From Cryptomeria japonica (Eukaryota; Streptophyta; Pinopsida; Cupressales; Cupressaceae), in contig NC_081409.1 of assembly GCF_030272615.1 (NCBI RefSeq), positions 22,076,260 through 22,140,259 of the forward strand: DNA of 64,000 nt, read 5' to 3'. Below, in pieces: positions 22,000-34,199 of this stretch. Under the pieces are notes generated by a model, which was given only the letters and a program-made list of their open reading frames with translations, did no database searches and had not been told where the DNA came from. A program made the position numbers and the translations under genes. Positions within the stretch are counted from its first letter, which is position 1; each line of letters begins with the position of its first letter.

Positions 22000-23345
22000 C
22001 GGGTTTTTTCCTCTAGACTATGAGTGGGAAATTTCACTTCTTTTGCAAGTTAAGAGACCTTTGTGTTTTTAAGTTGTAGGAATTTTTTCAAGCAATTACA
22101 AGTAAGAGTTTATAAAAGATGTGTAACTTGTAATTTGTTTTTTCTTTTCCATTTTCTCCTTTTGTCTTTTAAGTTGTTTTGTAGGAACTTTTTGGTCAAA
22201 TTACAAGTAAATTTAAAAAATACAAGTTTATGAAAACTTGTAAGTTCTTTAAAAAGTTCCTACTTTCTTTATTGTGAACTTGTAATAGGGATTTTTAAAC
22301 TCGATTGCAAGTGTTTTAAGTGCTTTTTTATTAGCTCTTGCTTCTCCAAAACCTGATTTTGCAAGATTGAAGGAAAAGTGAGTTTTTCAAACATGTAATG
22401 GGGTTTTTAAAACCAGAATGCATCTTTTTGCTCCCGCTCTTGTGCCCTTTCTTTGCTATTGAATTTTCAAAACCCGACCACGTTTTTCCTTTCCAAGGGC
22501 ATCAATTTGTGGCTTTCTTGGTTGAATCCGTTTTCACTTTGCCACGATTTTGGGGGATTCAATGACCACTTGCCATGAATGCATGTTAACATGGGGATCT
22601 TTGGCTCCTATTTTTGCTGTTTTAAGCTTTGTGTTTTTAGCTCAGTTGACAACGTATTCCACCATTGTTGCAAATCATTTTGCATCCAGCATTCAATGTG
22701 AAGTGTTTGGCGCCAAGTAGGGAACCTTTTCTTAAACGTTTTCTACGCTTTTCCTTCTTTGTACGTTTTTTGTGCCTTAATACTCAGACGTGGAGGCTCC
22801 ATTGTTCTCTTATAAAGCATCTTGGGCATATCTCTTCTTCTTCTTTCATTTTCGCCAAGGGCATTCTTCAAGCAAGGTTTCAAAGAGATCTTCGCAACTG
22901 ATATGTTGTTTGAATGCAATTTGTAATGTGCATGATTTTCCCGTCTTTCATTTTTACTTGTATTCGGGTTTTTAAAACCCGATTACAAGTAACTTTGGTA
23001 ATGTTGATCTTCCCCTTGGTAAAAGAAGTTAATATTCTTTTTACAAAGTTACAATATTGAGTTTTCAACTCAATCTACTCGCAATCGGAATTTTAAAACC
23101 CGATCGCAATTACATCTTCACAAAAGTTTTTCCCTTCATACTTACAGTATGCCTTCCAAAACACGAAATTGATCCAAAATGCACTCAAAAACACTTGAAA
23201 ATGAGTCTTAAAGGTCCAATTACAAGTGCCAACTTGTAGTTACCCGTTACACATATGAAGTTGCATGTTTGTTCTTCACAATTGCAAGTCGATGCTCTTG
23301 TTTTCCCACACATATAATGTAGTCTTCAAAACCCGAAATTGAGCT
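22000..23345. repeat. Degenerate short-motif region, AAAACCCGA and TTACAAGT words
   Basis: Words such as TTTAAAACCCGAT(T/C), CAAAACCCGA and AACTTGTAA recur at irregular distances of about 60-150 bp. The style resembles the leaders of I and O, which contain AAAACCCGAAAT. It may be the leader of a further family copy whose coding part is missing. A TTGGCGCC at 22707-22714 followed by AAGTAGGGAACC resembles a gypsy primer-binding site, but I cannot support it with LTRs. Confidence 0.4.
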
Positions 23346-23352
23346 TTGGCCC

Positions 23353-25170
23353 TGTTAGACACAATGTACCACTGAGAGGGGGGTGAATCAGTGGTTTTCA
23401 ATCCTTTGCCCTTTTTAACCCCAAAAGAAGATACTAGCTAGTAACTCAAGCACTAAACAGCATACCGGTAGGATAAGGCAAAGCAACACAATGCAATCAC
23501 ATAAAATCAATACACAAGTAATAACCCTATTAAAAATGAGTTTTGTAACACCTTCAAACCCTCTGTCGGTTGCCTCTTTCCTTTCACTCTTCCTCTGTTA
23601 TACCTGTCACTTCTTTGTCTGTTCGAATCCCTCTTCTCTACTTGCTGACTCCACCAGTTTCTTCTGCTTGTAATCTCTACCGGTCTAGATCATCCACACA
23701 CTACATGCAGCTTTGTCGGTTCTCTGCAATGCTCCTTTTTGCCTCAACCTTCTTTGCCACACTCTTTCTGCTCATGTTGGATCACACTTGTACTGACGTG
23801 ATCTCCTCTATATTCTTCCACACTCTGCTGGTTTGTTCTCTGCTAGTTCACACACACACCTTACCGGTTTCTCCTTCAACACACAGTCACTTAAGATTTT
23901 TGCCAATATGACTCAGACTGATTTCTTTACTCGCAGAGGCACACACACATTCTATCCAGCATCACAGCATCTGGCGGCATCATCCAACAAAAACAACTTC
24001 TCCATCGATTTTGGCTTGCATATTTATAAACAAGTTTTCCCGCCAAAAACCAATTCAAACTTCAGGCGGTTAGGGTTTCTTCCACCTACCAAATCTTCAT
24101 CAAATCTTATCCGATCTGCCTTGGATCACTCACCTGCTTTGGAAGGATAAATCATCAAGCGTTTTTTATATGTCCAACGCATGTTTGCTAAAAATAGCAA
24201 ACCTAACCCTGATTTCCAGCCTTGAGACTAGTCGACACATTTATGATCCAATTGTTTCTTGTTCGAGGTCATCCTGCAATCTAATTTCATACTTTGATCA
24301 TGATGCTAGCAACCGTCTGATCTTCCTTTGTCGTCCATCCTTCATCGAGCCGCAAACACCTGCAATTAATCCGTAATTTTTCCAATCACATTAAATGTTG
24401 ACCTATCACACCTACCACGCCTTAACGATGCACACACCGACCTCTGCCTTTTTGCCAACTAGCATCCACCTGTCAAACACGTCGGCAATGGACCCACCGA
24501 CATTAAGTCGATTCATGCTCATTCATTCGACAAAACTCCATACCAGTTCAAGCCCTTACCAGTATATTCAAGATGTTGTGAACATTTGTTCTTATCGGTA
24601 ACAAAAACTACTCCAACAACTCACCTTAGCCTCCGGTATACTGCTTCAACCTTGACCTCCGTTGTTTGTGATCTTCTAATCATTCTGCCCTTTCATCACA
24701 AAAAACCTCCAGCATGACCACAACAATTTTTACTCACTTACCAGTAGTCACTTTACTATCATTCTTTTGCCTTGTCTGCCTACTGGTCTATATAGGCAAC
24801 TTATTTATTTTCTTCTTCTTTACACACCTTGGTGATAAGAGTTTATTTCCTTATACAAGCAATCGGTGTGCACAAACCTGTCAGGTGGTGTGACAAACAC
24901 CACTCAACCTTCTGCAATCTGCATCTGGTGACTACTCTTTCATCTGATGACAATATCTGTCTCTGGTGGATTACAACCGGTACATGTGACTTCACCTTCC
25001 ATCCTCTCTATAACTACAACTGTTATCACTTGGACCTGCACCCCTGTTTGCTAAGCTATCAACTCAGCAGGCCTGTGACACATGGGAACCCTCCTAGGCC
25101 AGTGGGTTGCCTAAAAAATGGAGTGAACCTCCAGAGTAAGCTGGTTCTTTTCAGATTCTACACCTAAACT
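23353..25170. repeat. Unclassified repeat, probable LTR sequence rich in ACCGGT words
   Basis: It starts with TGTTAGACACAATG and a G-tract hairpin (CCACTGA, GAGGGGGGTGAA, TCAGTGG at 23369-23394), the kind of head seen in plant LTRs. CT-rich sequence with recurring (T/C)ACCGGT, TACCAGT and CACCGAC words follows. Many short open frames have no recognisable domain. The end was not defined. Confidence 0.4.
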
Positions 25171-26640
25171 AACAATTTCTTCAGGGAAAAGAGTAAGGAG
25201 GAGATAATACAAAAACTAAAACTTGAAACTAAGGTGATTGCACCAGATGGTATTCTTTTTGGAATCTATCTAAGCAAAAGACACACAGTACAGCAATGAT
25301 AATGAACCCTTTTTCACACTGACCAACAACTCATAACCCTTGCATCAATGCTTCATAAACAGGCTGGATAATCACAGTCCTAAGAGGGAAAAAATCCTTT
25401 TTTCACAACCTAAGACTATTAATCATTAAAACACAGCTTATGACCTGCAAGTAGTACATGTATTTCTGCAGAAGGCATCAAAAGGAGATGTAAATTTTTA
25501 GGGGGGCAAAAGCCAACCACCAAAGAACTGACTAACCCTGAAGATGCAGTAACAAAGAAGGATGAGAAGTAGAGCAGCAAACCAAGCTATTATCCTTGCC
25601 AAACAGGTATCACCAAGCTTTATAAACCCTGAAAATGTGTTACAAAGACATCCATTCTTGCAGAGAGAACCAAAAAATTACAGTCTGCTCCAATATGAAT
25701 GAATCAGAACCCTTACAAAAAAGAAGGCTCCCCGTATATATGCCTTTTTCCAAACATATCAAGAAGACTCCACCTCCTCATTTTAGGTCGAGCAAACTCA
25801 AAAACCCTAACTTTTGGGCCTCAAAAATATCTCAAAAGGGATAAACCTGAGCCAAATGGCTAAGTCATCCATTCTGCAAACATAAAACCTCATAAATGCA
25901 ACATAAATGCTTCTGAAATGTCTCTAACAGGCCTGCAAGCCCTCATAAATGCAAAAATATCCCTCCCTTTGCCCAAACAAAAATATCTAATAAAGTGATT
26001 TTTTCAAAAAAAAGATTTATTTATTATTTGGTCAGACATTTGTTTGACTTTATTTTTATTTATATTTAAAAAGCTTTAATAATATAAAAGTAATAAAATT
26101 GTTTTAATTAAAGCGATAAAACAAATAAATCACTTTAATAATACAATTTTATTATTTTTTATTTATTAAATATTAAATAATAAAGTGTAATAAAAAATAT
26201 ATTTAATAAAAGTGTTTAAATAACACTTTAATAAATAAAAAAATTTATTATATTTTATTATTTATTTTTTCTTTTTAAATATTAAATAAGAATAACATCA
26301 ACCTATGTCTAATTAAAAAATAATAAATTCTTTTATAAAAAGAAAACTTTAAAAAGACATTTGTTAAATGCTTGAGGGCGTATTTTTGAGTTTCATAAGT
26401 TAATTGCATAGGAAATATGAAAGGGGACAAAGTGATAAAAATCACTTAGGAAGCAAGAATTTACAAAGTTTTACAAAAATTTTTAAAGTGATTAACATCA
26501 CTTGGAGGCATAAGCGAACCTGTCCACCATGCATATCGCGTGGCATATGAAGGAAAAGAAATGATTTTTTAATGAAGACATTTTAAGGGAAATGAAAACC
26601 CTAAAAGCTCGCTTGAGTCTTCATTCTGTCTTTCGATCAT
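25171..26640. other. No gene seen; very AT-rich core
   Basis: Ordinary noncoding sequence, followed at about 26000-26350 by an extremely AT-rich block of ATTTATTAAATATTAAATAA words. No element boundary was recognised. Confidence 0.35.
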
Positions 26641-27330
26641 TCTGGAAACGGCTCTGCACTTGGGCGCCGCTTAGGGTTTGAAGGGAAAAGAGTTATGCAT
26701 CTTTCATTTCTGGGCGCATCCTTGAGCGTTGGGCCCTGTTTTTGCTACGGCCGGCTCCCCTTTCTTTGTATTTGCTGGTTTCGGGCTCATTCTGGAGCCG
26801 CTGTGGAAAACATTTTGCGTTTCTGGATACTTTCTGGGTGTTTGGAGCTCGGCCTCCTTGCTTGCTGGGCGCTCGTTTCACCTTGTGTCTGCCACGCGGC
26901 ACAGGTCCGCCATTTTTTTTTTTTACCATTCTGGAAAGAAAGAAAAGCTTTTTAATGCAATATGTTGGCTTTCTTCTCTGCGTTTTTTGAGAATTTTTCA
27001 TGGCATCGAACCTGCTTGGCGTTTGCTTGCATTTTAGCAAAAATTCATTCATGTAATTCGTTGCATTTTCTGTAAACTATTTTCCCTGGGCTATATACAA
27101 CATCTCCATTAAAGATACAAACCCTACTGTGAAAAACATTCTATGCCTGCTTGTATCTGTAAAAATTGACTTAAGTGATCTGCTGTTTTTCTGGAAGCTA
27201 CTTTCCTTTCTTGGTACGCACTTGCTTCCCATCTGCTTATATCAATAAAAATTGACTTATGAATCTGTTGCATTTTCTGAAAAAATTCATTCCTTGGTAT
27301 ACAGGATTATTTTTCCCTTTCTATCAAAAA
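26641..27330. repeat. Degenerate repeats with TTCTGGA and AAAAATTGACTTA words
   Basis: CATTCTGGA-type words recur about eight times, and ATCTGTAAAAATTGACTTA / ATCAATAAAAATTGACTTA form a pair about 90 bp apart. No supported gene; the open frames here have no domain. Confidence 0.35.
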
Positions 27331-27332
27331 TA

Positions 27333-28020
27333 TTAGAAAAACAGTTTGAAAAAACTGTGTTTTTTCCATTTTTCTGGCACTCCCATTTTTTTTGGGATGT
27401 TTCCAGTAACACCCTTTGCCTGAAGCTCCTCTGCCAGTATTTGTCTAATCATATCTTCCTCTGGATTGGTTGATTTTTGCTTACAAACTCCCAACAGATT
27501 TGATAAATCATAGTCATTTGCCATGCTGCTTCCAACAGAACAATCAGGTTGCTCATATTTGTAATCCCTTTTCAGTTTGAAAGTTATAACACTTCCTGTG
27601 ACAGGAAGCCCCCGTATCCAGCTCTTTGTCCTCTAACATATCTGCTTGATTATCATCTGAATTGAAGTTTAGTCCTTGAATTTTCATGGTACCAATATTC
27701 AAGCTTCCTGTCCGATCAAATGAGGCAAATAACGATCAATATGGTCTTCTGCATCCTTTTCCGCTTTCAAAGTCTCACATTCAAAGGAAATGAAAAGTTC
27801 ATTGTTCTTCTCTTTGTTCTTTGCAACCATGGAGACAACATATTCCTCCCATCCATGGACATGATCTACATTCTGGAACCGAGCAGCATCTTGACCCTTA
27901 CACTCCACCATGACATCAATTTCCTTCCTGCTAGAATAATCAAAAATTGTTAGTTTAATCAACCGGTAATCTTCACCTCTGCTGCACTCCCTTTGACATG
28001 CTATTTCGGCATTTTCTCAT
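27333..28020 (-). pseudogene. Unnamed C-terminal part of the chimeric pseudogene
   Basis: In the same frame as the PIN region but after a TGA near 28013, the minus strand reads an open stretch. It includes MVECKGQDAARFQ, VHGWEEYVV, FECETLKAEKDAEDHI and YLPHLIGQEA. After a shift it continues as NIGTMKIQGLNF and, near 27500, EEDMIRQILAEEL. The text looks like a conserved plant protein that I have the impression of having seen but cannot name. Several stops and shifts show it is dead. It may be part of the PS1-like protein's tail or a second gene joined to it. Confidence 0.4.
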
Positions 28021-29420
28021 TTCTTCCCCTCAGCCATAGCTTTGATTTTGATAGCAACATCATTACTCAAAAGAACAACATGCCCACCATTTGGTAATCT
28101 TTCATAGAGTAAGGCGCATTCAAGAATATGATCTTCTGCAGTAGGTGACATACCATCTCCAACTGAAAAAGATTCTGCAGATCCTTGCACGTGAACCCAC
28201 TAACCCTTGTTTATTATGCACTGTTCAATCCATCTGAAAATCCCTTGCTTTGACTTATTTTGGTGTTTTAGACAATCTAATTCTTGTATAACAATTCTAG
28301 GGATGATCAGATGAGTCCCTTTGATGCCTTCCAGTTGCTTCGAAGCCTGTCTAGATTCCTCATGCATAAGGCAGCCAGTATCTACTACCATATGCCATTT
28401 CTTCTTTGAGTCTGCCACGTTTGGAAGTTGAACTATTCCAGGTATTTGAACCTCAGAGTGTAAGCCTTGCTGATTATCCATACTTCTGTTAGTATTCTTC
28501 AAGGAAGAACTTCTGGTCGGTCTGTTATTCACCCTTAAATTCTGAGAGAGAGATGGAAATGGTGCCCTTCCTGTATTTGTTTGAAGAAGATGAGTGTCTT
28601 GGTCTACTCTACAAATGTTTCCTGTAGTTGTTTTCGATGCTGGGCATAAAAAATTTTTTGAAGTCCAATTTTCCTTGTCTGATTCACTCTCTTGTTTGTT
28701 GGGTTCCAGAACAGCATCAAACAGGAAAGGGGCCATTTTTCTATTTGTCCTTGCAATAGTTTTGATGCTCAGACATTCTGTTTGCTCTTTTGGTTTTTTC
28801 CTGAGACTCCTTCGACATTTATCTCCTTGTTTGGCTGCTCTGAATTTCCAGAAATTAATGAAACTGTATCTCTATTCACCATTAAGGACATATCAATATG
28901 TGACGCCATTGCACCTACTTTCTCCATATGATTTTCAGTACTAGCTCCTTCAAAACAGATGGTGTTACATTTCTGATTAAACTTGCTGTTATCTCCCATA
29001 GCTACAAATATTGGGCTTTCAGGATCACTTATCTGTATTAGATTGTAGTCTTCTAGTTTGGGTGCAGTGCCATGGGCATCCTCTATTTCAAACTGTTCTG
29101 TTTTCTCCTCCATATACATACATTTATCACTTTTGTTCAACAAGTATTTATGAAAAACAGCTTCATTGTTCTGCATATCAATTGGGATTGATTTCTTTGA
29201 GAGCTCTACTTCATGACTCCCTCCATCATCTAGATTATGTATACATTTGTTATCTTTCTCCGAAATTTCTAATTTCCAATGAATTTGCTGGAATCATATC
29301 ATCACTAATTGGCATCCTTGACTGTTTGAAATCTGCAATAACCATTGGTAACTTACTTTCTGTACCTTCACTAGACATCTCCATACTGAATCCATCTCCA
29401 ACCTCTATAGGAATCAGTGA
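28013..29420 (-). pseudogene. PS1-like PIN-domain protein pseudogene
   Basis: The minus strand 28480-28015 encodes a PIN nuclease domain: WHMVVDTGCLM, ESRQASKQLEGIKGTHLI, IPRIVIQELDCLK, then TAEDHILECALLY and VVLLSNDVAIKIKAMAEG. The acidic residues expected of PIN domains (D in VVDT, E in QELD, D in AEDH, D in SNDV) are all present. The wording fits the C-terminal domain of plant PARALLEL SPINDLE1-like proteins, which act in meiosis. The Ser/Asn-rich text upstream (28500-29420) is the low-complexity middle. Breaks include a TAG at 28200-28202 where a Trp is expected, a TGA after MAEG, a 1-nt shift near 28770 and a TAA near 29245. The lack of introns over 1.4 kb suggests a retrocopy or a captured fragment. 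Confidence 0.6.
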
Positions 29421-29550
29421 ACGCCTATCAATGATACATCTGGTTTAACAGAAAGTCCAAACTCTTCCTGCAAAGCAGCTTTGCATTCAGCCCTGGTAGA
29501 TCCTTTGTCTACCAATGTATAGTGGCTCGTGCATAATCTCAATGCCTAAA
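29420..29550 (-). pseudogene. Starch-synthase (GT5) fragment fused to the PS1-like pseudogene
   Basis: The minus strand reads HYTLVDKGSTRAECKAAL followed by QEEFGLSVKPDVSLIG, about 35 residues. This matches the block just before the KDP-sugar binding loop of soluble starch synthases, class I/II (CK-x-ALQ-x-E-x-GL, then PDV-x-LIG). The family normally continues with FIGRLD; here the text stops at once, and the PS1-like frame begins in another phase. It is an exon-sized fragment, not a gene. Confidence 0.55.
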
Positions 29551-29559
29551 CTTCATATT

Positions 29560-30960
29560 CAAACTTTGTATTTCTCACATGAGCTGGGCTCAACCCTTGT
29601 GGGAGCCGCATTCGTCTCCACTCATCTTATTGAATTTCATAAACAGCAAGCTGTTCTTTTTCCTTTTCCTTTTCCTTCACATGAAACAAACCTGTCAGCA
29701 AAAAATGCATATTTATGGTGACCTTGCTTTGATCTGATTTTGCCTTTTGGAGATTCCTCTGTGATGTGAGCTATATGCATTTGATGTACGTAGGGATCAT
29801 ATATATATATGCGTGCATTAGTACATATGTCAGAAATGCAGCCAGCTATTGCTTAGAACAAAATGTTCTAACACATTGTTTGTTTCAACCTTTTTTGCAG
29901 ATCAGAAGGAAAACATCAACGGACCGGGGGGGGCAGCAAGACAAAGGCTACGACGAGCATCTCTCAACTGTTCCAGTCATTCAGGCAATGACTGGTTCCA
30001 CTTCTGACATGCCTTATTTTTATTTTGTACTTGCATACATATGTGTATATTTCTCTTCTGCACTGAATATACGTAGCTAGTCCCACGGCTCCTGTGTGGG
30101 ACGCATTTTGAAAAATGAATAAAGAAAATACTTTTCTTTTGCAATGAGATGTTTTTCCTTTACAGAATAAAAGTACTTAGAAACATCATCTTTAAAACAC
30201 AAAGTAGAGAATAAGTATACACTAGCTTCCTTTTGTTCATGCTAGCATCTCTCAACCTATTTTTCAGCCAGGAGCGAAAAATAGGTAACAACAACTTCAT
30301 CATGCCTTTATACTTTGTTTGTTCCTTGTTCCCTTACTCACTGGTACTTGCACATTATTCTGCAACCTTGCTTGCTTGCCCATGAACACTACTTGTTCAT
30401 AGTTACCTTGTCTTCGTACTTTGCTCACTGGTGGGTCTTTTGTAAGTCTTGCTTCACTGATGTCACATCATATCACCAATCTGATGCTTACCTTTTTCTG
30501 CATACTCTTATCATCAGCATATCCTACTCCACCGGTGTCACACCCTTACCGGCTGAACTGACACAGCACTAACACACCACACACGGGTCAACATTGTTCC
30601 CTAATGGCAGCTTTCTCCAAAGCCTACACACCGGTTAGCATCAACTGTATACCAGGTACCGGTCTCCAATACTTGTCTCCAACACAAGTCAACACTAACT
30701 TGTGTACCGGTGATCATCAATGACATCACAAAGTTGGTTGACATCAATGTTAGTAATGTCAACACTCTCCCATACTGGTTGCATCATTCTATACCGGTTG
30801 ACATCAATGACAACACAATGCCAACAGGCCCCACTTTTGCAGTCCCTTTGTCTCACCCATGTCAGTCTTGTTTGCACACACAATCTATCAAACCAACAAA
30901 TCAAGGCATGGGCATTGTTTTATAACAATATCATCTTGAATAAGGTGTTATAGGTTCTTC
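29560..30960. other. No gene seen; ACCGGT-rich stretch at 30530-30810
   Basis: Noncoding sequence with a G tract near 29925. At 30530-30810 the word ACCGGT or TACCGGT recurs about seven times among CAACAC and TTGACATCAATG words. The word is shared with 23.4-25.0 kb, so both may derive from one repeat family. Confidence 0.35.
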
Positions 30961-31245
30961 ATCAGTGAACAAAAGAAGAAGAGATACAACAGCAATTCAT
31001 GGATGCAAATTATAGAATACTTTCAAGACAAAGATAGGCTTCTTACTTCAGCCTTGCAAAGAACTTCCCTCCTGAAAAGCCAGTACTACCCCAAGCAAGA
31101 AGATAAGATTGAAGTTCGTTGGCCAAGGACACAAAGATCATTAAGGATGCAAATTCTCGTTCCGGTTCGAGATGTCTTCACCAATCCTGAATACCTCAAG
31201 TTCTAGCATCCTAAAGCAACATGAAGATTTTCAAAACAGAGGATG
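30961..31245 (+). pseudogene. 3' end of the internal region of an LTR element
   Basis: A short open frame (about 31003-31206) of basic character ends just before the probable 3' LTR. A purine-rich AAAACAGAGGA at 31235-31245 would be its polypurine tract. The product is not recognised. Confidence 0.35.
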
Positions 31246-32351
31246 ATGTAGTTAGAGTCGTGTCTTTAGACACAGAGAATAGTTTCAATTGTGTATTTGT
31301 AATTTTGTTTTGACAAGTTACATGTAAAAACAAGTTTTTTCATTGCAAGCGTTGCTTTCACTTGCATTTTTGTAAAATGTAATTACATGTAAGACAACTA
31401 CAAGTTGAGTTAGATTAGGACTATAATTGGAATAAGTCATGGTGGTTGAGAGAATTTCTCAAGTTAGTTAGGATCCTCCCACCTTTTTCTCAAGGCTCCT
31501 CTCCTATAAATACTTGAGGGGGTCTATTGTAATTGAGATCTTTTGGCAATGCAACAAGACTCTGCCAATTTTTATGTACAATCTAAGACTTTGAGCTTAG
31601 TTGTAAATCAAATTGCAGTCAATTAAAAGAGGCAAATTGCTTTCAAACTTTGTATTGATTCGAGGTGTTATGTGATGACATTTTCTGGAGATTGATTGTG
31701 AGTTTTGAGGTGTTATAGAAGAGGGATTCAAACTCAATCTTGCAGACTTTGAGCTGCTTATTGCGTTTGGAGTTTTAGATTGGTTTTAAGATTTGATACT
31801 GCAGACTTTGAGTTGCTTGTCACGTCTGAAACTATTGTAAGACGCTCAAGCAAAGGGGTAACTTGCAGATTTTGTGCTACTTTTATTTTCTATGTTTGTG
31901 CATAAGAGGTGCATCATGTAGTCAAACTTTGAGCTGCTACATAATGTGCTTAGTTACCAGAAAATCATCTAAAAAGGTTGATAGGAGAGTAGATAGTTGA
32001 AGACTTTGAGCTTTCTTTTTCTGTTTTCCCATCCCAGAGAAGCAACGAAGGACTTTGCGCCTTTATGGAAACTTTGCTTCTTTATTTAGTTTATTTCATT
32101 AATCATTTGTGCTTTCAGCTGTGATTCTTTTCTGAAATAAGAGAAGAAAAAGTGTCTTTTCTGAAAAGAGAGAACAAGATAGAGTTTCACCCAGATTTAG
32201 ATTAGATTTAGAGTTAGAGTTAATTTTTGAATTGTTGAAGTAGAAAGCAAAGGGGGAGCCTTCCCTAAATTAGGAGAGTATCATACTCACACACTGTAGC
32301 TGAAACCACAATTTTGTACATCCCCCAGGTGTACAAAATTTTCAACCAACA
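31246..32351 (+). repeat. Probable LTR, 1.1 kb
   Basis: It begins TGATGTAGTTAG right after a polypurine tract and ends AACCAACA. A promoter-like CTCCTATAAATACTTGAGGG lies near 31500, followed by the pyrimidine-poor leader typical of LTRs. Near its end is a perfect 11-bp inverted repeat (AATTTTGTACA at 32310-32320 and TGTACAAAATT at 32330-32340) around TCCCCCAGG. No partner LTR was found upstream, and the other side carries no visible target duplication. Confidence 0.5.
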
Positions 32352-32700
32352 TGTTCAAGCTCAACTAACTCAGCTATGTAAATTCACATAGCATCTGAAA
32401 ATTTCATAATGTTAAAGAGTCTTATGTAGAAGCTGTTGGACATTTGTGTCATTGATGTCAAGTTTTATTCTAAGTTTAATTGAGCTGCCTGCTTGTCAGC
32501 TTGAGCTGCTTGAGCTCTTTGCCTTCTTGCTTGAAGTGGTTGCCTATTTGGTTGAGCTAGTTGCCTACTAGTTTGAGGTGCCTGTATGTCTACTTGTGCT
32601 GCCTATGTGTCAGCTTCAGCCAGTTGAGTGTGTGCCTCAACAACTTGAGTGCCTACTTGTCATTTCTTTTCAGCAGCTGAGTCAGTCAACATGCCACATC
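32352..32700. repeat. Fragment of another LTR element with a short coding repeat
   Basis: GTTGGACATTTGTGTCATTG near 32430 resembles the head of a plant copia-type LTR. The following 32490-32665 is a degenerate array of TTGAGCTGCCTGCTTG-like units. The same pair (head and array) occurs in inverse orientation at 56170-56455. Confidence 0.45.
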
Positions 32701-34027
32701 AGAAGTTGAATATTCCTTTTTGTGGCAACGAGCGTGATTTTCCTTTTGGAAGCTATGTGATTTTTTTTTATATAGCTGGGCTTTACTTTTTCATTAAAGG
32801 GATGTATTTTTTTTTTTTCGGGAGCTGCTTTAAGCTGTTGGGTGCGCTTTTTTTCTAAATCAATTTGTCTTAAAAAATAATTGGAAGCCTGCGATACTGG
32901 AGTAACGCACTGCAGACGCATTAAAGTTTTTTTTTTAATTAGCAAGCATCGTAGGTGAAATGTTTTAAGAGCAGAATTCGTGTGAAAGTTAAGAGTATGA
33001 TTTTACGCATGCTAGGAGTTATGAGTTAAATTTTTGTGGGCTATTTTGAGGAAATTGGTTCTATATGAAACATAACTGGGCACATCAATGAAATGGAAGA
33101 AAATTAAAAATAAGGTAAGCAGTTTTCAAGTTGCTAGCTGTGCATGGATATTTACGGAGGAGTATATTTAAAAATTGTGGAGGCTCCGAAAGATGTTTTT
33201 TTGAATGTTTAGTGTTGCCAGAAATTTGAAGATAGAGTGGCGACTATTTGTGTAGAAGTTTTTCTTTGTAAGTTGGGCGATATATATCGCATATACGTTT
33301 TTCACGGGTTGACCATAAGCTGCTAGACTTAGTGGTTCTTTTATGGAGACGTCTCTGTTTTGAGTTTTCTGAGGTGAAATTCAATGAAGTGTCATGTTTT
33401 TTTAATTTCCGCTTTATCTCTATGTTCGTGGCTATCATTTTTGAAGAGAGGTGGTCAAATCAACAAAATATGGGATATGCTGGCTGCCGTAGTGGTCTGT
33501 TAAAAAAAGAGTTGTGCTGGAGATTAATTTGGGTGTTCTTCCTTTGGCAGAGTGTACAAAGCCTTTATTGCTTCTTTCTTCAGCCGGTTTCAAATGGAAA
33601 AAGGAGTTTGCTGTGAATAAAAAATGTGACTTTATACGAACTCAATTTTTGTGGAGTGTGAGAGCTTCCTTAACGTCTTTTGTGTGTGAGTGACATTGTG
33701 TGCCTCTTTTCACATCAGTATTGTGAACTGCAAAATGGTCTGTGTGTGAAAGCCGATGATCCTGTTGGTTTTACACAATTTCTCTTGAAGCTATTGGGGG
33801 TGCAGAAATATTAGGTGCATGTTGAAAAAGATTGTTATATATATGAATTCATATTCAAGAGAAGTTTTGTGGTTCTGATTCGTTTATTTCTGGATTCACA
33901 TCTTGTGATTCGAAGGGAGTTGGTGCTCCTTTGTTTGGGGTTGGAGCCTCTACTGGTCTCAGTTGGAGCTGAGTGGAGAGTTGGTGCTCTCCTGTTAGTT
34001 GTTTACTTTGTAATCTGGGTTGGTGTC
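32701..34027. other. No gene seen
   Basis: Noncoding T- and G-rich sequence with several homopolymer runs. The open frames near 33332 and 33815 have no recognisable domain. GTGTC at 34023-34027 abuts element O and would be its left target duplication. Confidence 0.35.
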
Positions 34028-34199
34028 TGTTGTGGCTTGCCAACACTCCCCGTCGTCGACAGGGTCCCCCCCTTTTCTGTGTTTTGCCTCGTCGAGGTCC
34101 TGAGTGGGAGTTTTTGTCTAGTCGATGAAGTAAGCTGCAACAATGAGAGAGTTGAGCTTGGAAAAGATGATTCAACCTTAAAATCTGAACTGGCCAGAG

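Noticed and set aside
22707-22715. Gypsy/Athila-type primer-binding site TGGCGCCA
   Set aside because: The match is short and palindromic, with no LTR end before it and no gag after it.
23570-24376. Overlapping open frames in the CT-rich repeat
   Set aside because: Low-complexity codon content, no domain and no conservation signal; probably noncoding LTR sequence.
26695-27052. Several open frames in both strands near 26.8 kb
   Set aside because: No recognisable domain, overlapping in many frames, within degenerate repeats.
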